DNA of 64,000 nucleotides from Ralstonia pickettii (GTDB lineage Bacteria; Pseudomonadota; Gammaproteobacteria; Burkholderiales; Burkholderiaceae): positions 434,001 to 498,000 of the forward strand of contig NZ_JFZG01000024.1 of assembly GCF_000607165.1 (NCBI RefSeq), read 5' to 3'. Of this stretch, positions 43,604 through 52,812 are shown one piece after another. The position numbers and the translations under genes are program-made. The notes below the pieces were generated by a model. The model saw nothing but the letters and a program-made list of their open reading frames with translations. It had not been told where the DNA came from and did no database searches. Position 1 is the first letter of the stretch, and the number at the start of each line of letters is the position of its first letter.

Positions 43604-45373
43604 ATGGCGACATCCGTCGATTCATTTCAGGTGAAGGTGTATCAGGGCGACAGCGCGGTGCTGTTCGCCTTTGATGTGGCCGATGCAGACCGCGCCGATC
43701 TGGCCGGTTTTGCCATCCAGTGCACACCGCAGGGCGGGGCGCCATATTGGGTGCCCAACCGCTTGACGTTCGACACGCCCATCCATGCAGATGCGCCGCT
43801 GAAGGCCGGCAAGTATGCCGATTCCATCGACGCGCCGTTTCAGTCGTTCCACTGGGTTCACTTTCCGCCGCATGAGGCTGCTCAGCTCAGCTACACCGTG
43901 CACGCGCGTTACTTTGCGTCGGCGAACCCCGTGCAACTGGAGACGCGCGCCACGCGCACGGTGGCTGTAACGCTGCAGCAGCCAATGAGCGATTGGGCCA
44001 CCGTGGGCATGGTGCGTGGCTATGTGTCGTCGCAGGCGTTCATCGATCACTACGGCGGCAACACGGCGCTGGCGCCAGAGAAGCGCGCGCAGACAAAATC
44101 GCCGCTGCTGTACGACACGCAGCCGTATCAGAACAAGTACGCCTACCTGGGCGCCACGGGCCGCCGCCTCATCATCGATCTACTGAACCAGTGCAAGGCA
44201 TCCGACGGCTACGGCATCGACGTGCTGGCCTATGACCTGGACGAGCCGGACATCATCCGTGCCATTGCGTGGCTTGCGCAAAACGGCCGCAAGGTCCGCG
44301 TGATTCAGGACAACTACGTCAGCACCGGCGCCAACCCGGCGGGCCACGGCACCGACAACGCGTTTGAGACGCAGGCCGCTGAATACTTCACGCAGGCTGG
44401 CGCGGAGGTCCGCCGCACGCACCTTGCACGCTTCCAGCACCACAAGGCGATCCTGCTGCGCGATGCTGGCGGCAAGCCGGTGCGCGTGCTTGCGGGCTCG
44501 GCCAATTTCTCGCTGCGCGGGTTGTACGTGCAGGCCAACAGCGTGCTGGTGTTCGGGCAAGACGCCGCGCAACTCTACGCGCAGGTGTTCGAGCATCTAT
44601 GGGGGTTGATCGGCCAGCATGGTGAAGACGCCGCCGGCAGCCGCAAGGTGGCGGCTGCCTTCCGTGCCGATGCGCTGGCTGCCAACTGGAAGGCCGTGCC
44701 GCAAGGCAGCACGCCGCGTGCGCGCTTCGGCTTCTCGCCGCATCAGACCGACGCGTTGCTGACGGAGGCGGCTGACCGCGTGAAGGGCGCGCTGTCCTCC
44801 GTGCTGTTTGCGGTGATGGCTACCGACGGCGGCGGCGAGATGCTGACCACGCTCGAACAGGTGGTGCCGCACAAGGCTGGGCTGCTCTCGCTGGGCGTGA
44901 TCGACAAACAGGGCGGTGTGGATGCCTTCGCCCCCGGCCGCGACGTGCCGTCTCAAACCGTGTCGTTCGCGTATTTGAAGGACGAAGCGCCTGCGCCGTT
45001 CAAGCAGGAGGTGGATGCCGGCACCGGCCAGCACATCCACCACAAGTTTGTCGTGTGCGATTTCAATGGCGACGAGCCGGTCGTGTTCTGCGGCTCGTCC
45101 AACCTGTCGAAGGGCGGCGAGGAACAGAACGGCGACAGCCTGATCGCCATCTATGACCCCGCCATCGTCACGGCCTATGCGATCGAGGCCATCCGCCTGT
45201 TCGACCATTACCGGTTCCGCGCAGGGGAATCCAAGGCCACAGCCGACAAGCCGCTGGTGCTGAAGACGACCAGCGCATGGGCCGACCCGTACTACGATCC
45301 GCAGAACATCAAGTTCACGGAGCGCACGCTGTTCGCCAAGTCCGGCACGGCCCAGGAGGCTGCTGTCGCGTGA
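43604..45373 (+). CDS. Phospholipase D-fold protein with two HKD motifs
   Basis: A 589-residue cytoplasmic-looking protein starting after AGGAGG. The first HKD motif is H279-x-K281...D287 (HHKAILLRD) with GSANFS downstream; the second is H479-x-K481...D486 (HHKFVVCD) with GSSNLSKGGEEQNGDS. Both catalytic sets are complete. The first 130 residues (VYQGDSAVLFAFDVADADRA, then WVHFPPHEAAQLSYTVHARY) look like a separate beta-rich domain. The family contains phospholipases, nucleases and transphosphatidylases. No signal peptide or partner gene is seen. Substrate unknown. Confidence 0.82.
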   Translation: MATSVDSFQVKVYQGDSAVLFAFDVADADRADLAGFAIQCTPQGGAPYWVPNRLTFDTPIHADAPLKAGKYADSIDAPFQSFHWVHFPPHEAAQLSYTVHARYFASANPVQLETRATRTVAVTLQQPMSDWATVGMVRGYVSSQAFIDHYGGNTALAPEKRAQTKSPLLYDTQPYQNKYAYLGATGRRLIIDLLNQCKASDGYGIDVLAYDLDEPDIIRAIAWLAQNGRKVRVIQDNYVSTGANPAGHGTDNAFETQAAEYFTQAGAEVRRTHLARFQHHKAILLRDAGGKPVRVLAGSANFSLRGLYVQANSVLVFGQDAAQLYAQVFEHLWGLIGQHGEDAAGSRKVAAAFRADALAANWKAVPQGSTPRARFGFSPHQTDALLTEAADRVKGALSSVLFAVMATDGGGEMLTTLEQVVPHKAGLLSLGVIDKQGGVDAFAPGRDVPSQTVSFAYLKDEAPAPFKQEVDAGTGQHIHHKFVVCDFNGDEPVVFCGSSNLSKGGEEQNGDSLIAIYDPAIVTAYAIEAIRLFDHYRFRAGESKATADKPLVLKTTSAWADPYYDPQNIKFTERTLFAKSGTAQEAAVA

Positions 45374-45400
45374 TCGGTTCGGGCAGCGGTTCGTGCGCCG

Positions 45401-46894
45401 TCATACGCGCCGCTGCCGGTCGCCCCACCAGGCATCGCGCAGGCGGCGCTTGGCGATCTTGCCGTTGTCGTCGCGCGGCAGCGCTGTGGTGAACTCGATC
45501 TGGCGCGGGATCTTGAAGCCGGCAATCTGGCCGCGCAGCCACTCGATCACGGGCTCGGCCAGCAGGTCTTGGCGTTCGGTCTGGACCACCGCGACAAGGC
45601 GCTCGCCGTACTCGTCGTCGGGCACGCCAAAGACAGCGCAGTCGACCACATCGGGGTGTCGCAGTAGCGCATGTTCGATCTCGGCCGGGTAGATGTTCAC
45701 GCCGCCCGAGATGACCATGTCCGATGCGCGGTCGCACACATACAGATAGCCGTCCGCGTCGAGGTAGCCCATGTCGCCGAGCGTAACGAGGCCATCGCGC
45801 TCTATCTTGCCGCGTGCTTCGTCGTTGCCGCGGTAGGTGAAATCGGGGTAGGCGGGCTGGTGGCTGTAGATCAGGCCGATCTCGCCGGTGGGGCAGGGCG
45901 TGCCGTCTTCGCGCAGGATGCGCACGCGCGCGTCGCACACCGGGCGGCCAGCGCTGCCGGGGCGGGCGGCGGCGTCGCGCGGGTCCATCACGGTGATCAT
46001 GCCGGTCTCGCTCGATGCATACGTTTCGTATATGACGGGGCCGAGCCAGTCGATCATCTTGCGCTTGATCTCGGGCGCGCATGGGGCGCCGGTGGAGGCC
46101 ACGAAGCGCAGTGAAGACAGGTCGTACCGGCTGCGTTCTTCGTCCGTCAACTTGAGCAGGCGCACATACATGATGGGCACGAGGTAGACGGTGTCGATGC
46201 GGTAGCGCTCGATCTGCTCCAGCACGCGCAGCGCGTCAAAGCGCGCGTTCAACACCAGCAGCTCCGCCATCTGCGCGGCTTGCTGAGCGAAGAGGCTCGG
46301 CGCGCTGTGATAGAGCGGCGCGGGCACCAGCGCACGGCAGCCCGGCACGATACCGAACGTGGCGGCCACCACGGCCCGTGCCTTCTGCAGGTGCGCGTCG
46401 AGCTGATCGAGCGGCACGGCCTGGCGCACGACACCCTTGGGCCGGCCGGTGGTGCCCGACGTATAGGCCATGTGCCCCCGCGGAGAAACCAGTGGCCCGT
46501 CGTACGGCGTCTGCAGCGCGAGCCAGTTGGCATAGCCGTCAGCGCGGTCGGTGCCTTCGGCATCCACGCGAAGCAGTTGCACGTGGGCCGGCAGCATCGG
46601 TTCCACCGCATCCACGAGGTCGCGATGGCCGATCAACACCTTGGCGCCGGAATCGCGCACGAGAAACTCCACCTCGGCCGGCGTGAAGTGCCAGTTGATG
46701 GGGCAGAAGTAGCACCCGGCGATGCGGCAGGCGTGCATCACGTCGATGTAGGCAGGCGCATTGCGCAGCAGCACGCCGATCACGTCGCCCTCCTGCACGC
46801 CCATGCGGCGCAGGCCACCCGCAAGGGCGGAACCCCGAGCGAGCAGCGTATCGGCATCGGTCGGGCGATCGTCGAAGATCAGGCTGGCGGTCAT
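45401..46894 (-). CDS. AMP-forming acyl-CoA synthetase
   Basis: A 497-residue ANL-superfamily ligase. ATP motif MAYTSGTTGRPKGVVR, core YETYASSETGMITVMD, hinge GDMGYLDADGYLYVCDRASD and C-domain lysine region in ALPRDDNGKIAKRRLRD. It resembles fatty-acyl or crotonobetaine/carnitine-type CoA ligases; the acid is not evident. The start follows a CAGGAG site. Its 3' end is 27 bp from the convergent phospholipase D-like gene. No pathway partners are adjacent. Confidence 0.85.
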   Translation of the reverse strand: MTASLIFDDRPTDADTLLARGSALAGGLRRMGVQEGDVIGVLLRNAPAYIDVMHACRIAGCYFCPINWHFTPAEVEFLVRDSGAKVLIGHRDLVDAVEPMLPAHVQLLRVDAEGTDRADGYANWLALQTPYDGPLVSPRGHMAYTSGTTGRPKGVVRQAVPLDQLDAHLQKARAVVAATFGIVPGCRALVPAPLYHSAPSLFAQQAAQMAELLVLNARFDALRVLEQIERYRIDTVYLVPIMYVRLLKLTDEERSRYDLSSLRFVASTGAPCAPEIKRKMIDWLGPVIYETYASSETGMITVMDPRDAAARPGSAGRPVCDARVRILREDGTPCPTGEIGLIYSHQPAYPDFTYRGNDEARGKIERDGLVTLGDMGYLDADGYLYVCDRASDMVISGGVNIYPAEIEHALLRHPDVVDCAVFGVPDDEYGERLVAVVQTERQDLLAEPVIEWLRGQIAGFKIPRQIEFTTALPRDDNGKIAKRRLRDAWWGDRQRRV

Positions 46895-47549
46895 GCGTGG
46901 CTCCTGGGGCAAGGTCTGGGTGTCTCGATTGAGCTGCGGCTCTTCATCGAGCATGCCGGACGAATCCATAGTGAACAATCCGCCTCGGAATCGTCACACT
47001 GGTGAATGCCATTGAACAACGAAGAGTCTTTTGTCGATCCGCGCCGACGTGGCTATCCTCGCTCGGTGCGATCTCCTCTCCACATATCCCTTGCGGCTGT
47101 GGGGTCGAATGTGTAGCCTATGCCACAAAATTACACATGCCTATAAGAAGAAGTCGATTGAAGACGGGGGAAGCCGGGCGTTGACGGGCCGGCTGATCGC
47201 TCCTCTCACCTACGCCAATCCGATTGCCCGGCGTAAGGGCATCACCCGAAGGTAAGGGCCGATGGCCGGGCAGCCCTCACTGGGCGTGCTTCACGCATGC
47301 GCCAGACCGAGTTCGACGCGCTGCGGCACAACGGCCGTCGGCCGCAAGTGCTGACGCGTGAGGTGTCTCCAGACGCTGCTTCCGGCGGCGAATTGGCGCA
47401 GTGTGTCGAGCCTCTCCGGACTCCACTTCAATGGCTTCCTTGTGGTTCATCCCCAACGGCGGACAGCCGCAGGCGGGATGTGGCCTTGCCGCGCGCCGTG
47501 CATGTCGTCGCGGGCATCGTTCTGAATGCGGTCACCCGCTAGGCTCCAA
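46895..47549. other. Long intergenic region without a supported gene
   Basis: About 650 bp between the divergent acyl-CoA ligase and lipoprotein genes. Short open frames occur (for example around 47031-47255 and 47297-47542) but have no ribosome binding site or recognisable peptide. A short palindromic stretch GGCCGATGGCC lies near 47258. I see no transposase, tRNA or riboswitch. Promoters for both flanking genes should lie here. Confidence 0.5.
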
Positions 47550-48914
47550 ATGAGCGTGTCGAAAAAGTTGTCATGCAGGCTCCTGGCTTGCTGTGTTGTC
47601 CTGGGTCTGTCCGGTTGCGGCGGAGGGGATGGAGGCAGCACGACCGGTGCGGCCTCTGTCGGGTCTACGGGGCCTGCAGCACCTGCGGCGCAGGGCTACT
47701 CCATTGGTGGTTCGGTGACGGGCCTATCCGGAACCTTGGTGCTCCAGAACAATGCGGGCGATGATCTCGCCATCGGCGCCAACGGCACGTTCACCTTTGC
47801 GACCAGCGTATCGAACGGCGCGGCGTATCACGTCATCGTATCGACGCAGCCGGCCACGCAGACGTGCACGGTGACCAATGGCGCCGGTACGGTTTCGGCC
47901 GCCAATGTCGGCAACGTGTCGGTGGTCTGTGCAACGAATGCATTCAAGGTTGGCGGTTCGGTTTCAGGGTTGAACGGCACCGTTGTCCTGCAGAACAACG
48001 GCACGGATAGCCTGAGCCGTTCCGCCAACGGCGCTTTCGCTTTTGCTACGCCGGTGGCAGAAGGCGGTGGATTCTCAGTCACGGTGCAGACCAATCCGGC
48101 TGGGCAGAGCTGCAGCATTGCCAACGGCGCCGGCTCCATGGGCGCGGGCGACATCAGCACCGTTGCGGTCACCTGCACGACCAACGCCTATACCGTGGGC
48201 GGAACGCTCTCGGGTTTGAGCAGCGGCACGGTCGTGCTCAAGAACAATGGCGGGGACAGCCTCTCGCGCAGCGTCAACGGCGCCTTCACGTTTCCATCGG
48301 CGGTGGCCTACGGCAATCCCTACGTCGTGACCGTATCGAGCCAGCCCGCCAATCTGAGCTGCCCGGTGGTGAATGGATCAGGAACCGTCAGCGGCAACGT
48401 GACGAACGTCTCCGTGTCCTGTTCGTGCGCGTCGGGGTATAGCGCTTGCAGCGGTGCATGCGTCGATACCGCAACGGATTCGAACAATTGCGGAGGTTGC
48501 GGCGTGGTCTGCCCCGCCAACTTCGCCTGCAGTTCCGGCGGCTGCGTTGCCGCAGCTTGCACGACGACTGCCGACTGTACAGGCGGGGATGTCTGCCTGG
48601 GCGGCACATGCCAGGCGCCCACCTGCACCGATGGCGTGCGCGATGGTCAGGAAACCGACGTGGATTGCGGGGGCGGAACCTGCACAACATGTGCGGTGGG
48701 CCAACATTGCGCCGCGCCGGGCGATTGTGGGTCGGGCGTGTGCACGTCGGGCATCTGCCAGGGGCCGACGTGTTTCGATGGCGTCAAGAACGGTGTTGAA
48801 ACGGACGTGGATTGCGGTGGAGGCGGATCCTGCCAAAAGTGCGCCGCCGGCCAGACCTGCCTGGTTTCAAGCGACTGCCAGTCCGGCGTGTGCACGGCCG
48901 GGTTCTGCCACTGA
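47550..48914 (+). CDS. Repeat-containing, cysteine-rich lipoprotein
   Basis: A 454-residue lipoprotein: signal with lipobox LSGC (C23), then a Gly/Ser/Thr linker. Three tandem repeats of about 80 residues (50-130, 131-212, 213-291) each have GGS-GL-GT-VLQNN, D-LS-S-NG-F-F and two cysteines about 20 apart. A C-terminal region (291-453) holds 29 cysteines: a [19 protein letters not shown] block, then two repeats of the type [16 protein letters not shown]...C..C...GQxC. Such ETDVDCGG modules are best known from myxobacterial surface proteins. Likely outer-membrane anchored and exposed. The DsbA-like gene 38 bp downstream is probably its folding partner. Confidence 0.8.
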   Translation: MSVSKKLSCRLLACCVVLGLSGCGGGDGGSTTGAASVGSTGPAAPAAQGYSIGGSVTGLSGTLVLQNNAGDDLAIGANGTFTFATSVSNGAAYHVIVSTQPATQTCTVTNGAGTVSAANVGNVSVVCATNAFKVGGSVSGLNGTVVLQNNGTDSLSRSANGAFAFATPVAEGGGFSVTVQTNPAGQSCSIANGAGSMGAGDISTVAVTCTTNAYTVGGTLSGLSSGTVVLKNNGGDSLSRSVNGAFTFPSAVAYGNPYVVTVSSQPANLSCPVVNGSGTVSGNVTNVSVSCSCASGYSACSGACVDTATDSNNCGGCGVVCPANFACSSGGCVAAACTTTADCTGGDVCLGGTCQAPTCTDGVRDGQETDVDCGGGTCTTCAVGQHCAAPGDCGSGVCTSGICQGPTCFDGVKNGVETDVDCGGGGSCQKCAAGQTCLVSSDCQSGVCTAGFCH

Positions 48915-48952
48915 CCCGCGAGTCCTCCATCCACCTGTATGCAAGGAAAGAC

Positions 48953-49687
48953 ATGAAGTTCTGGTCAGCCATCTCCGTTTGCGTCGGCAGCGCGCTCTTT
49001 TCCTGCGCTGCGTATGCCGATGCGCCCATGACCCAGCAACAAGGCGAGGCCATCCTCAACGAGTTGCGAGAGATCCACCAACTGTTGGCCCGCCAGGCCG
49101 CGCCTGCAGCCCCGGGCACTGCCGCGCCGGCACGCACGCTGTCCGTCAAGGCGCCGGCAAAGCATGTGTTGGGTAAGGCGAATGCGCCGATCACGTTGGT
49201 CGCCTTTACCGATTTCCAGTGCCCGTCCTGCGCGCGCTTTGAAGCCACCACATTTCCCGAGCTCAAGAAGAAGTACATCGATACGGGCAAGATGCGCTAC
49301 GTCTTGCGAGACGTCCCGCTCGACTTCCATCCCTTCGCGATCAACGCGGCGCAGTCGGTGCGCTGCGCGGGTGATCAGAGCAAGTATTGGGAAATGAAGG
49401 ATCTGGTGTTCAAGAACCAGAGCCGGATCGACACCGCTGCACTGGCGTCATACGCCCAAGACCTGGGGCTCGACGCCGGCCAGTATCAGAAGTGCATGGC
49501 GGACAACAAGTATCTTCCAGAGATCAACGCGGATAACCAGTACGCGCATTCCGTGGGCATTTCCGGCACCCCGTCGTTTGTGGTCGGCAGGGTGGTGGAT
49601 GGCATGGTGCAGGGTCGGCTGATCGTCGGCGCGCAAGGTCTGAGTGTGTTCGAGCACGCGATCGAGGAGATGCTCGCCAAGCCGTGA
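48953..49687 (+). CDS. DsbA-family periplasmic thiol:disulfide oxidoreductase
   Basis: A 244-residue exported protein: signal peptide ending CAAYA-D, a helical/Ala-Pro linker (25-65), then a thioredoxin fold with active site C90-P-S-C93 in TDFQCPSCARFE. The cis-proline loop is SGTPSFVVG. The order of helices and FRDVPL-type blocks (RDVPLDFHPFA) fit DsbA/DsbG-like proteins of the DSBA family. It follows the Cys-rich lipoprotein gene on the same strand by 38 bp, so a dedicated role in oxidising that substrate is likely. A housekeeping DsbA is expected elsewhere in the genome. Confidence 0.85.
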   Translation: MKFWSAISVCVGSALFSCAAYADAPMTQQQGEAILNELREIHQLLARQAAPAAPGTAAPARTLSVKAPAKHVLGKANAPITLVAFTDFQCPSCARFEATTFPELKKKYIDTGKMRYVLRDVPLDFHPFAINAAQSVRCAGDQSKYWEMKDLVFKNQSRIDTAALASYAQDLGLDAGQYQKCMADNKYLPEINADNQYAHSVGISGTPSFVVGRVVDGMVQGRLIVGAQGLSVFEHAIEEMLAKP

Positions 49688-49762
49688 GGCGGCGGGCAGC
49701 GCGCCAAGCGAGGCCCAGGCCGGCTTGTGCCCCTGGGCCGCCTTCAGGCACAATGCCCAACC

Positions 49763-49858
49763 TTGTGGAGATGGCATGCCTCCCTTAACCGCCGGTCTGC
49801 GGATCACGAAACCGGCTGATGATGCCTACAAGTTCCTGAACGAAGGAAGTTGTAGGCA
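49763..49858 (+). promoter_or_regulatory. Fluoride riboswitch (crcB RNA) with anti-aptamer hairpin
   Basis: The aptamer consensus is visible: GGAGATGGCATGCCTCCC (49767-49784), TTAACCGCC, a stem ACCGG-type pairing, and CTGATGATGCCTAC (49816-49829). The 3' aptamer strand TGCCTACAA (49823-49831) is exactly complementary to TTGTAGGCA (49850-49858), and TTCC / GGAA pairs inside. This gives an alternative hairpin that cannot coexist with the folded aptamer. The next gene is a CLC-type fluoride exporter, 54 bp downstream. Confidence 0.88.
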
Positions 49859-49912
49859 CACGCCCAAACGACGTTCTGTCGCTCAGGTTTGAGTTCTTCG
49901 AATCTGGTCATC

Positions 49913-51193
49913 ATGAAGAAAATGCTTACACGCTCCGAGCCGCTGCTCATGTTCGGGTATCTGCTGCGCTGGCTCTCGCTGGGATCGCTCGTCGGCATGC
50001 TCGCTGGACTGGGCTCTGCGGTGTTGCTGCTGGCGCTGGATTGGGCGACCAACACGCGCACCGCCCACCCCTGGCTGCTGTGGTTTCTGCCCGTGGCGGG
50101 GCTTGCCGTCGGCTTGCTCTACCACTACATGGGGCGCTCGGTGGAAGGCGGCAACAACCTGCTGATCGACGAGATCCACGACCCCAAGCGTGTCGTGCCC
50201 AAGCGCATGGCGCCGCTCATCCTGCTGGGCACCGTTGTTACCCACATCTTTGGTGGTTCAGCGGGGCGCGAGGGCACGGCTGTCCAGATGGGTGGCAGCT
50301 TTGCGGATTATCTGACGCGGCTGTTTTCGCTGGCCCCGGCGGACCGGCGCATCCTGCTGATGGCGGGCATCAGCGCAGGTTTCGCATCGGTCTTCGGCAC
50401 GCCGCTCGCCGGTGCCGTCTTCGGGCTGGAGGTGCTCGCGATCGGGCGTCTGCGTTATGACGCCATCCTGCCGTGCTTTATCGCGGCCATCGTGGGTGAC
50501 CTGGTTCCGCCGCTGCTAGGCGTGCACCACACGCCGTACGCGATTCCTTTTGTGCCGCATCTCACGCCGGTCGCGATCGGCCTGGTGGTCGTGGCCGGCA
50601 TCGTCTTCGGTGTGGCAGGGATGACGTTTGCGGCGCTCACGCACCGGCTCAGCCGACTGTTGAAGCATCACATTGCGTTTGGCCCGCTGCGCCCCGTGCT
50701 GGGCGGCAGCGTGGTCGTGGCTGCGGCCATGGCGCTGGGTACCGACAAGTACCTGGGCCTCGGCATTCCCGTCATCGTGGATGCTTTCCACAACCCGCTG
50801 CCGGCCTACGACTTTGCCGGCAAGGCGGCTTTCACCATCGTGACGCTGGCCTCGGGTTTCAAAGGGGGCGAAGTCACGCCCCTGTTTTACATCGGTGCCA
50901 CGTTGGGCAATGCGCTCGGTTATGTGTTGCCGCTGCCGTTCCCGTTGCTGGCCGGCCTTGGGTTCGTTGCGGTGTTTGCGGGCGCCGCCAATACGCCCAT
51001 CGCGTCGACCCTCATGGCGATGGAGCTTTTTGGCCCCGAAGTCGGCACGTTTGCCGGCATCGCGTGCGTGGTGAGCTATCTCTTCTCAGGCCACACCGGC
51101 ATCTATCACGCGCAGCGCATCGGCCATGCGAAGCGCCCCGCCGAAGCGGCGACGGCAGAGCAAACCTCGGTTGAATCTGCGGGGCGCCCTTAG
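49913..51193 (+). CDS. CLC-F type fluoride/proton antiporter
   Basis: A 426-residue polytopic CLC protein of the fluoride-exporting branch. GREGT at 118-122 replaces the GREGP of chloride CLCs, and GGNNLL (79-84) replaces GSGIP; both mark CLC-F. A further conserved stretch is LASGFKGGEVTPLFYIG. It exports fluoride from the cytoplasm. I start at MKKMLTRSEP; a TTG eight codons upstream and an ATG three codons downstream are alternatives, and no site has a strong ribosome binding sequence. The fluoride riboswitch just upstream confirms the role. Confidence 0.9.
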   Translation: MKKMLTRSEPLLMFGYLLRWLSLGSLVGMLAGLGSAVLLLALDWATNTRTAHPWLLWFLPVAGLAVGLLYHYMGRSVEGGNNLLIDEIHDPKRVVPKRMAPLILLGTVVTHIFGGSAGREGTAVQMGGSFADYLTRLFSLAPADRRILLMAGISAGFASVFGTPLAGAVFGLEVLAIGRLRYDAILPCFIAAIVGDLVPPLLGVHHTPYAIPFVPHLTPVAIGLVVVAGIVFGVAGMTFAALTHRLSRLLKHHIAFGPLRPVLGGSVVVAAAMALGTDKYLGLGIPVIVDAFHNPLPAYDFAGKAAFTIVTLASGFKGGEVTPLFYIGATLGNALGYVLPLPFPLLAGLGFVAVFAGAANTPIASTLMAMELFGPEVGTFAGIACVVSYLFSGHTGIYHAQRIGHAKRPAEAATAEQTSVESAGRP

Positions 51194-51232
51194 CCCGGAG
51201 GGGCGAGCTTAGCTTCAGGCAGCGCCTTCACG

Positions 51233-51949
51233 TCAAACACCGTAGACGCGTTCGCACAATGCCGCACTTGCACCAAGCTTGCGCGACAGGTCGGACGCGG
51301 CCTGCAATTGCTTCGTGACGAAATCGCCAGTGGTGCGCGCAGCTTCGAGCCGAGAGGCTGCGCCCGATAGCGTCAGCGCGGCCATGAACTTGTCGCTGGA
51401 GCCGAAGACGGGCGTGGCAAATGCCGCCGTGTGTTGGTCGCGCGCGCCGGAGGTGAACAGCGGCAACGCCGGTGCTTCGTCATACAACGCTTCACCCAGC
51501 CCCCAGTAGCGCAGCACGTGGCTGATGGCCGTATCGTCCAGCGGAAGAGACGTGCCGGGCAGGCGTGTCTCGCGCAGGCCTTCCGACGGTTCAGCGCGGA
51601 ACAGGCATAGCCGCCGGCCGTGATCGATGACGTAGTACGATGCGCTCTCTTGCGTGGCTGCCGCCAGCGCGTGCAGCACCGGTTCCACCACGGAAGACAA
51701 GTGGAACGACTGCTCATAGAGCTTGCCGAGATACAGCAGGCGCGGCCCGAGCGAGTACGCACCAGACTCGGAGCGAATGACATAGCTCATGCGCTCCAGC
51801 GAGTTCATCAGCCGATACACCGTGGTCTTGTGCATGCCCGACGCCTGCGCCAGGGCCGCGAGTGACAGGGCTTCCGCCCCTGGCTTGAAGCAATCCAGCA
51901 AGGCCAGCGCCTTTTCTACTGCGGCAACGCCGTCATTCCCCATTCCCAA
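51233..51949 (-). CDS. IclR-family transcriptional regulator
   Basis: A 238-residue IclR protein. The winged helix carries LSLAALAQASGMHKTTVYRL (about 29-48), and the C-terminal effector domain ATQESASYYVIDHGRRLCLF. A GGGAG site precedes the ATG. It is divergent from the RraA-like catabolic operon, and TTGTAC half-sites lie in the 164-bp gap. It probably controls that operon in response to a pathway metabolite. Confidence 0.87.
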   Translation of the reverse strand: MGMGNDGVAAVEKALALLDCFKPGAEALSLAALAQASGMHKTTVYRLMNSLERMSYVIRSESGAYSLGPRLLYLGKLYEQSFHLSSVVEPVLHALAAATQESASYYVIDHGRRLCLFRAEPSEGLRETRLPGTSLPLDDTAISHVLRYWGLGEALYDEAPALPLFTSGARDQHTAAFATPVFGSSDKFMAALTLSGAASRLEAARTTGDFVTKQLQAASDLSRKLGASAALCERVYGV

Positions 51950-51974
51950 CTCCCCGAACGCATGTACGGCAGGA

Positions 51975-51989
51975 TTGTACTATGTACAA
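51975..51989. promoter_or_regulatory. IclR operator TTGTAC-N3-GTACAA
   Basis: A perfect 6-3-6 palindrome, 26 bp upstream of the iclR start. A second arrangement of the same half-sites, GTACA-N7-TGTAC, occurs at 52063-52079, 35 bp before the rraA-like start. Two sites in one divergent gap suit autoregulation plus operon control. Confidence 0.65.
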
Positions 51990-52113
51990 CGCTGTTGTAT
52001 CTGGCGGAAGGGTAAACGCTACTGGATCGCTCCGCTCGCCCTGGCTATAGTGATTTCACTGAGTACACCATTGTTGTACAGAGTAAAACATCACAGTCTG
52101 AGGTAGGTTTTTC

Positions 52114-52812
52114 ATGAGTACCCCTTCGCACACCCCTTCCGCCATCGTTCGCGATATCGAGCGCGTTTCGCCCGCGCTGGTCGACGCTGCTGCCCGCTTT
52201 CAGGCAGCCATCCTGGCCGACGTTGCCGGGCGCCGCGGCACCCTCAACGGCCGCGTCAAACCGCTCGCGCCGACGATGAAAGTGGTCGGCCCCGCCGTGA
52301 CGGTTGAAGTTCGCCCGGGCGACAACCTTGCCATCCACGCCGCCATGGCCGTCGCCAAGCCCGGCGATGTGATCGTGGTGGACGGCAAGGGCGACCAGAG
52401 CTGCGCGCTGATCGGCGAGATCATGGCCACGCAGGCGCACGCCACGGGTATTGCCGGGTTTGTCATCGATGGCGCGGTGCGCGATTCGCACGAACTGGCC
52501 AACGGCACGTTCCCGATTTTTTCTGCGGGCCTGAACCCATGCGGGCCGACCAAGAGCGTGGCCGGCCGCGTGAACCTGCCGGTCTCAGCCGCCGGGGCGA
52601 CGGTGCATCCGGGTGACCTGGTGGTGGGCGATGCGGATGGTGTGGTCGTCATCCCGCGTGCGGAGGTCGAGCGCATTCTCGTGCTCGCGCAAAAGAAGGT
52701 CGAGGCGGAAGCTGCCCGCATTGCTGCCATCCAGAAGGGCGACACGCGCCCGGGTTGGCTTGAGAAAGAACTGCGCGCTGCGGGCATGCTGGCTGAAGGC
52801 GAGGCACTGTAA
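52114..52812 (+). CDS. RraA-like aldolase/decarboxylase
   Basis: A 232-residue protein of the RraA/HMG-CHA aldolase fold. Core motifs are GDNLAIHAAMAVAKPGDVIVVDG, GIAGFVIDGAVRDSHEL (G-x-R-D metal/substrate site) and DLVVGDADGVVVIP. Members cleave 4-hydroxy-4-methyl-2-oxoglutarate or 4-carboxy-4-hydroxy-2-oxoadipate to pyruvate plus an oxo acid, or decarboxylate oxaloacetate. It is the first gene of an operon whose next start overlaps its stop. The exact substrate is unknown. Confidence 0.82.
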   Translation: MSTPSHTPSAIVRDIERVSPALVDAAARFQAAILADVAGRRGTLNGRVKPLAPTMKVVGPAVTVEVRPGDNLAIHAAMAVAKPGDVIVVDGKGDQSCALIGEIMATQAHATGIAGFVIDGAVRDSHELANGTFPIFSAGLNPCGPTKSVAGRVNLPVSAAGATVHPGDLVVGDADGVVVIPRAEVERILVLAQKKVEAEAARIAAIQKGDTRPGWLEKELRAAGMLAEGEAL

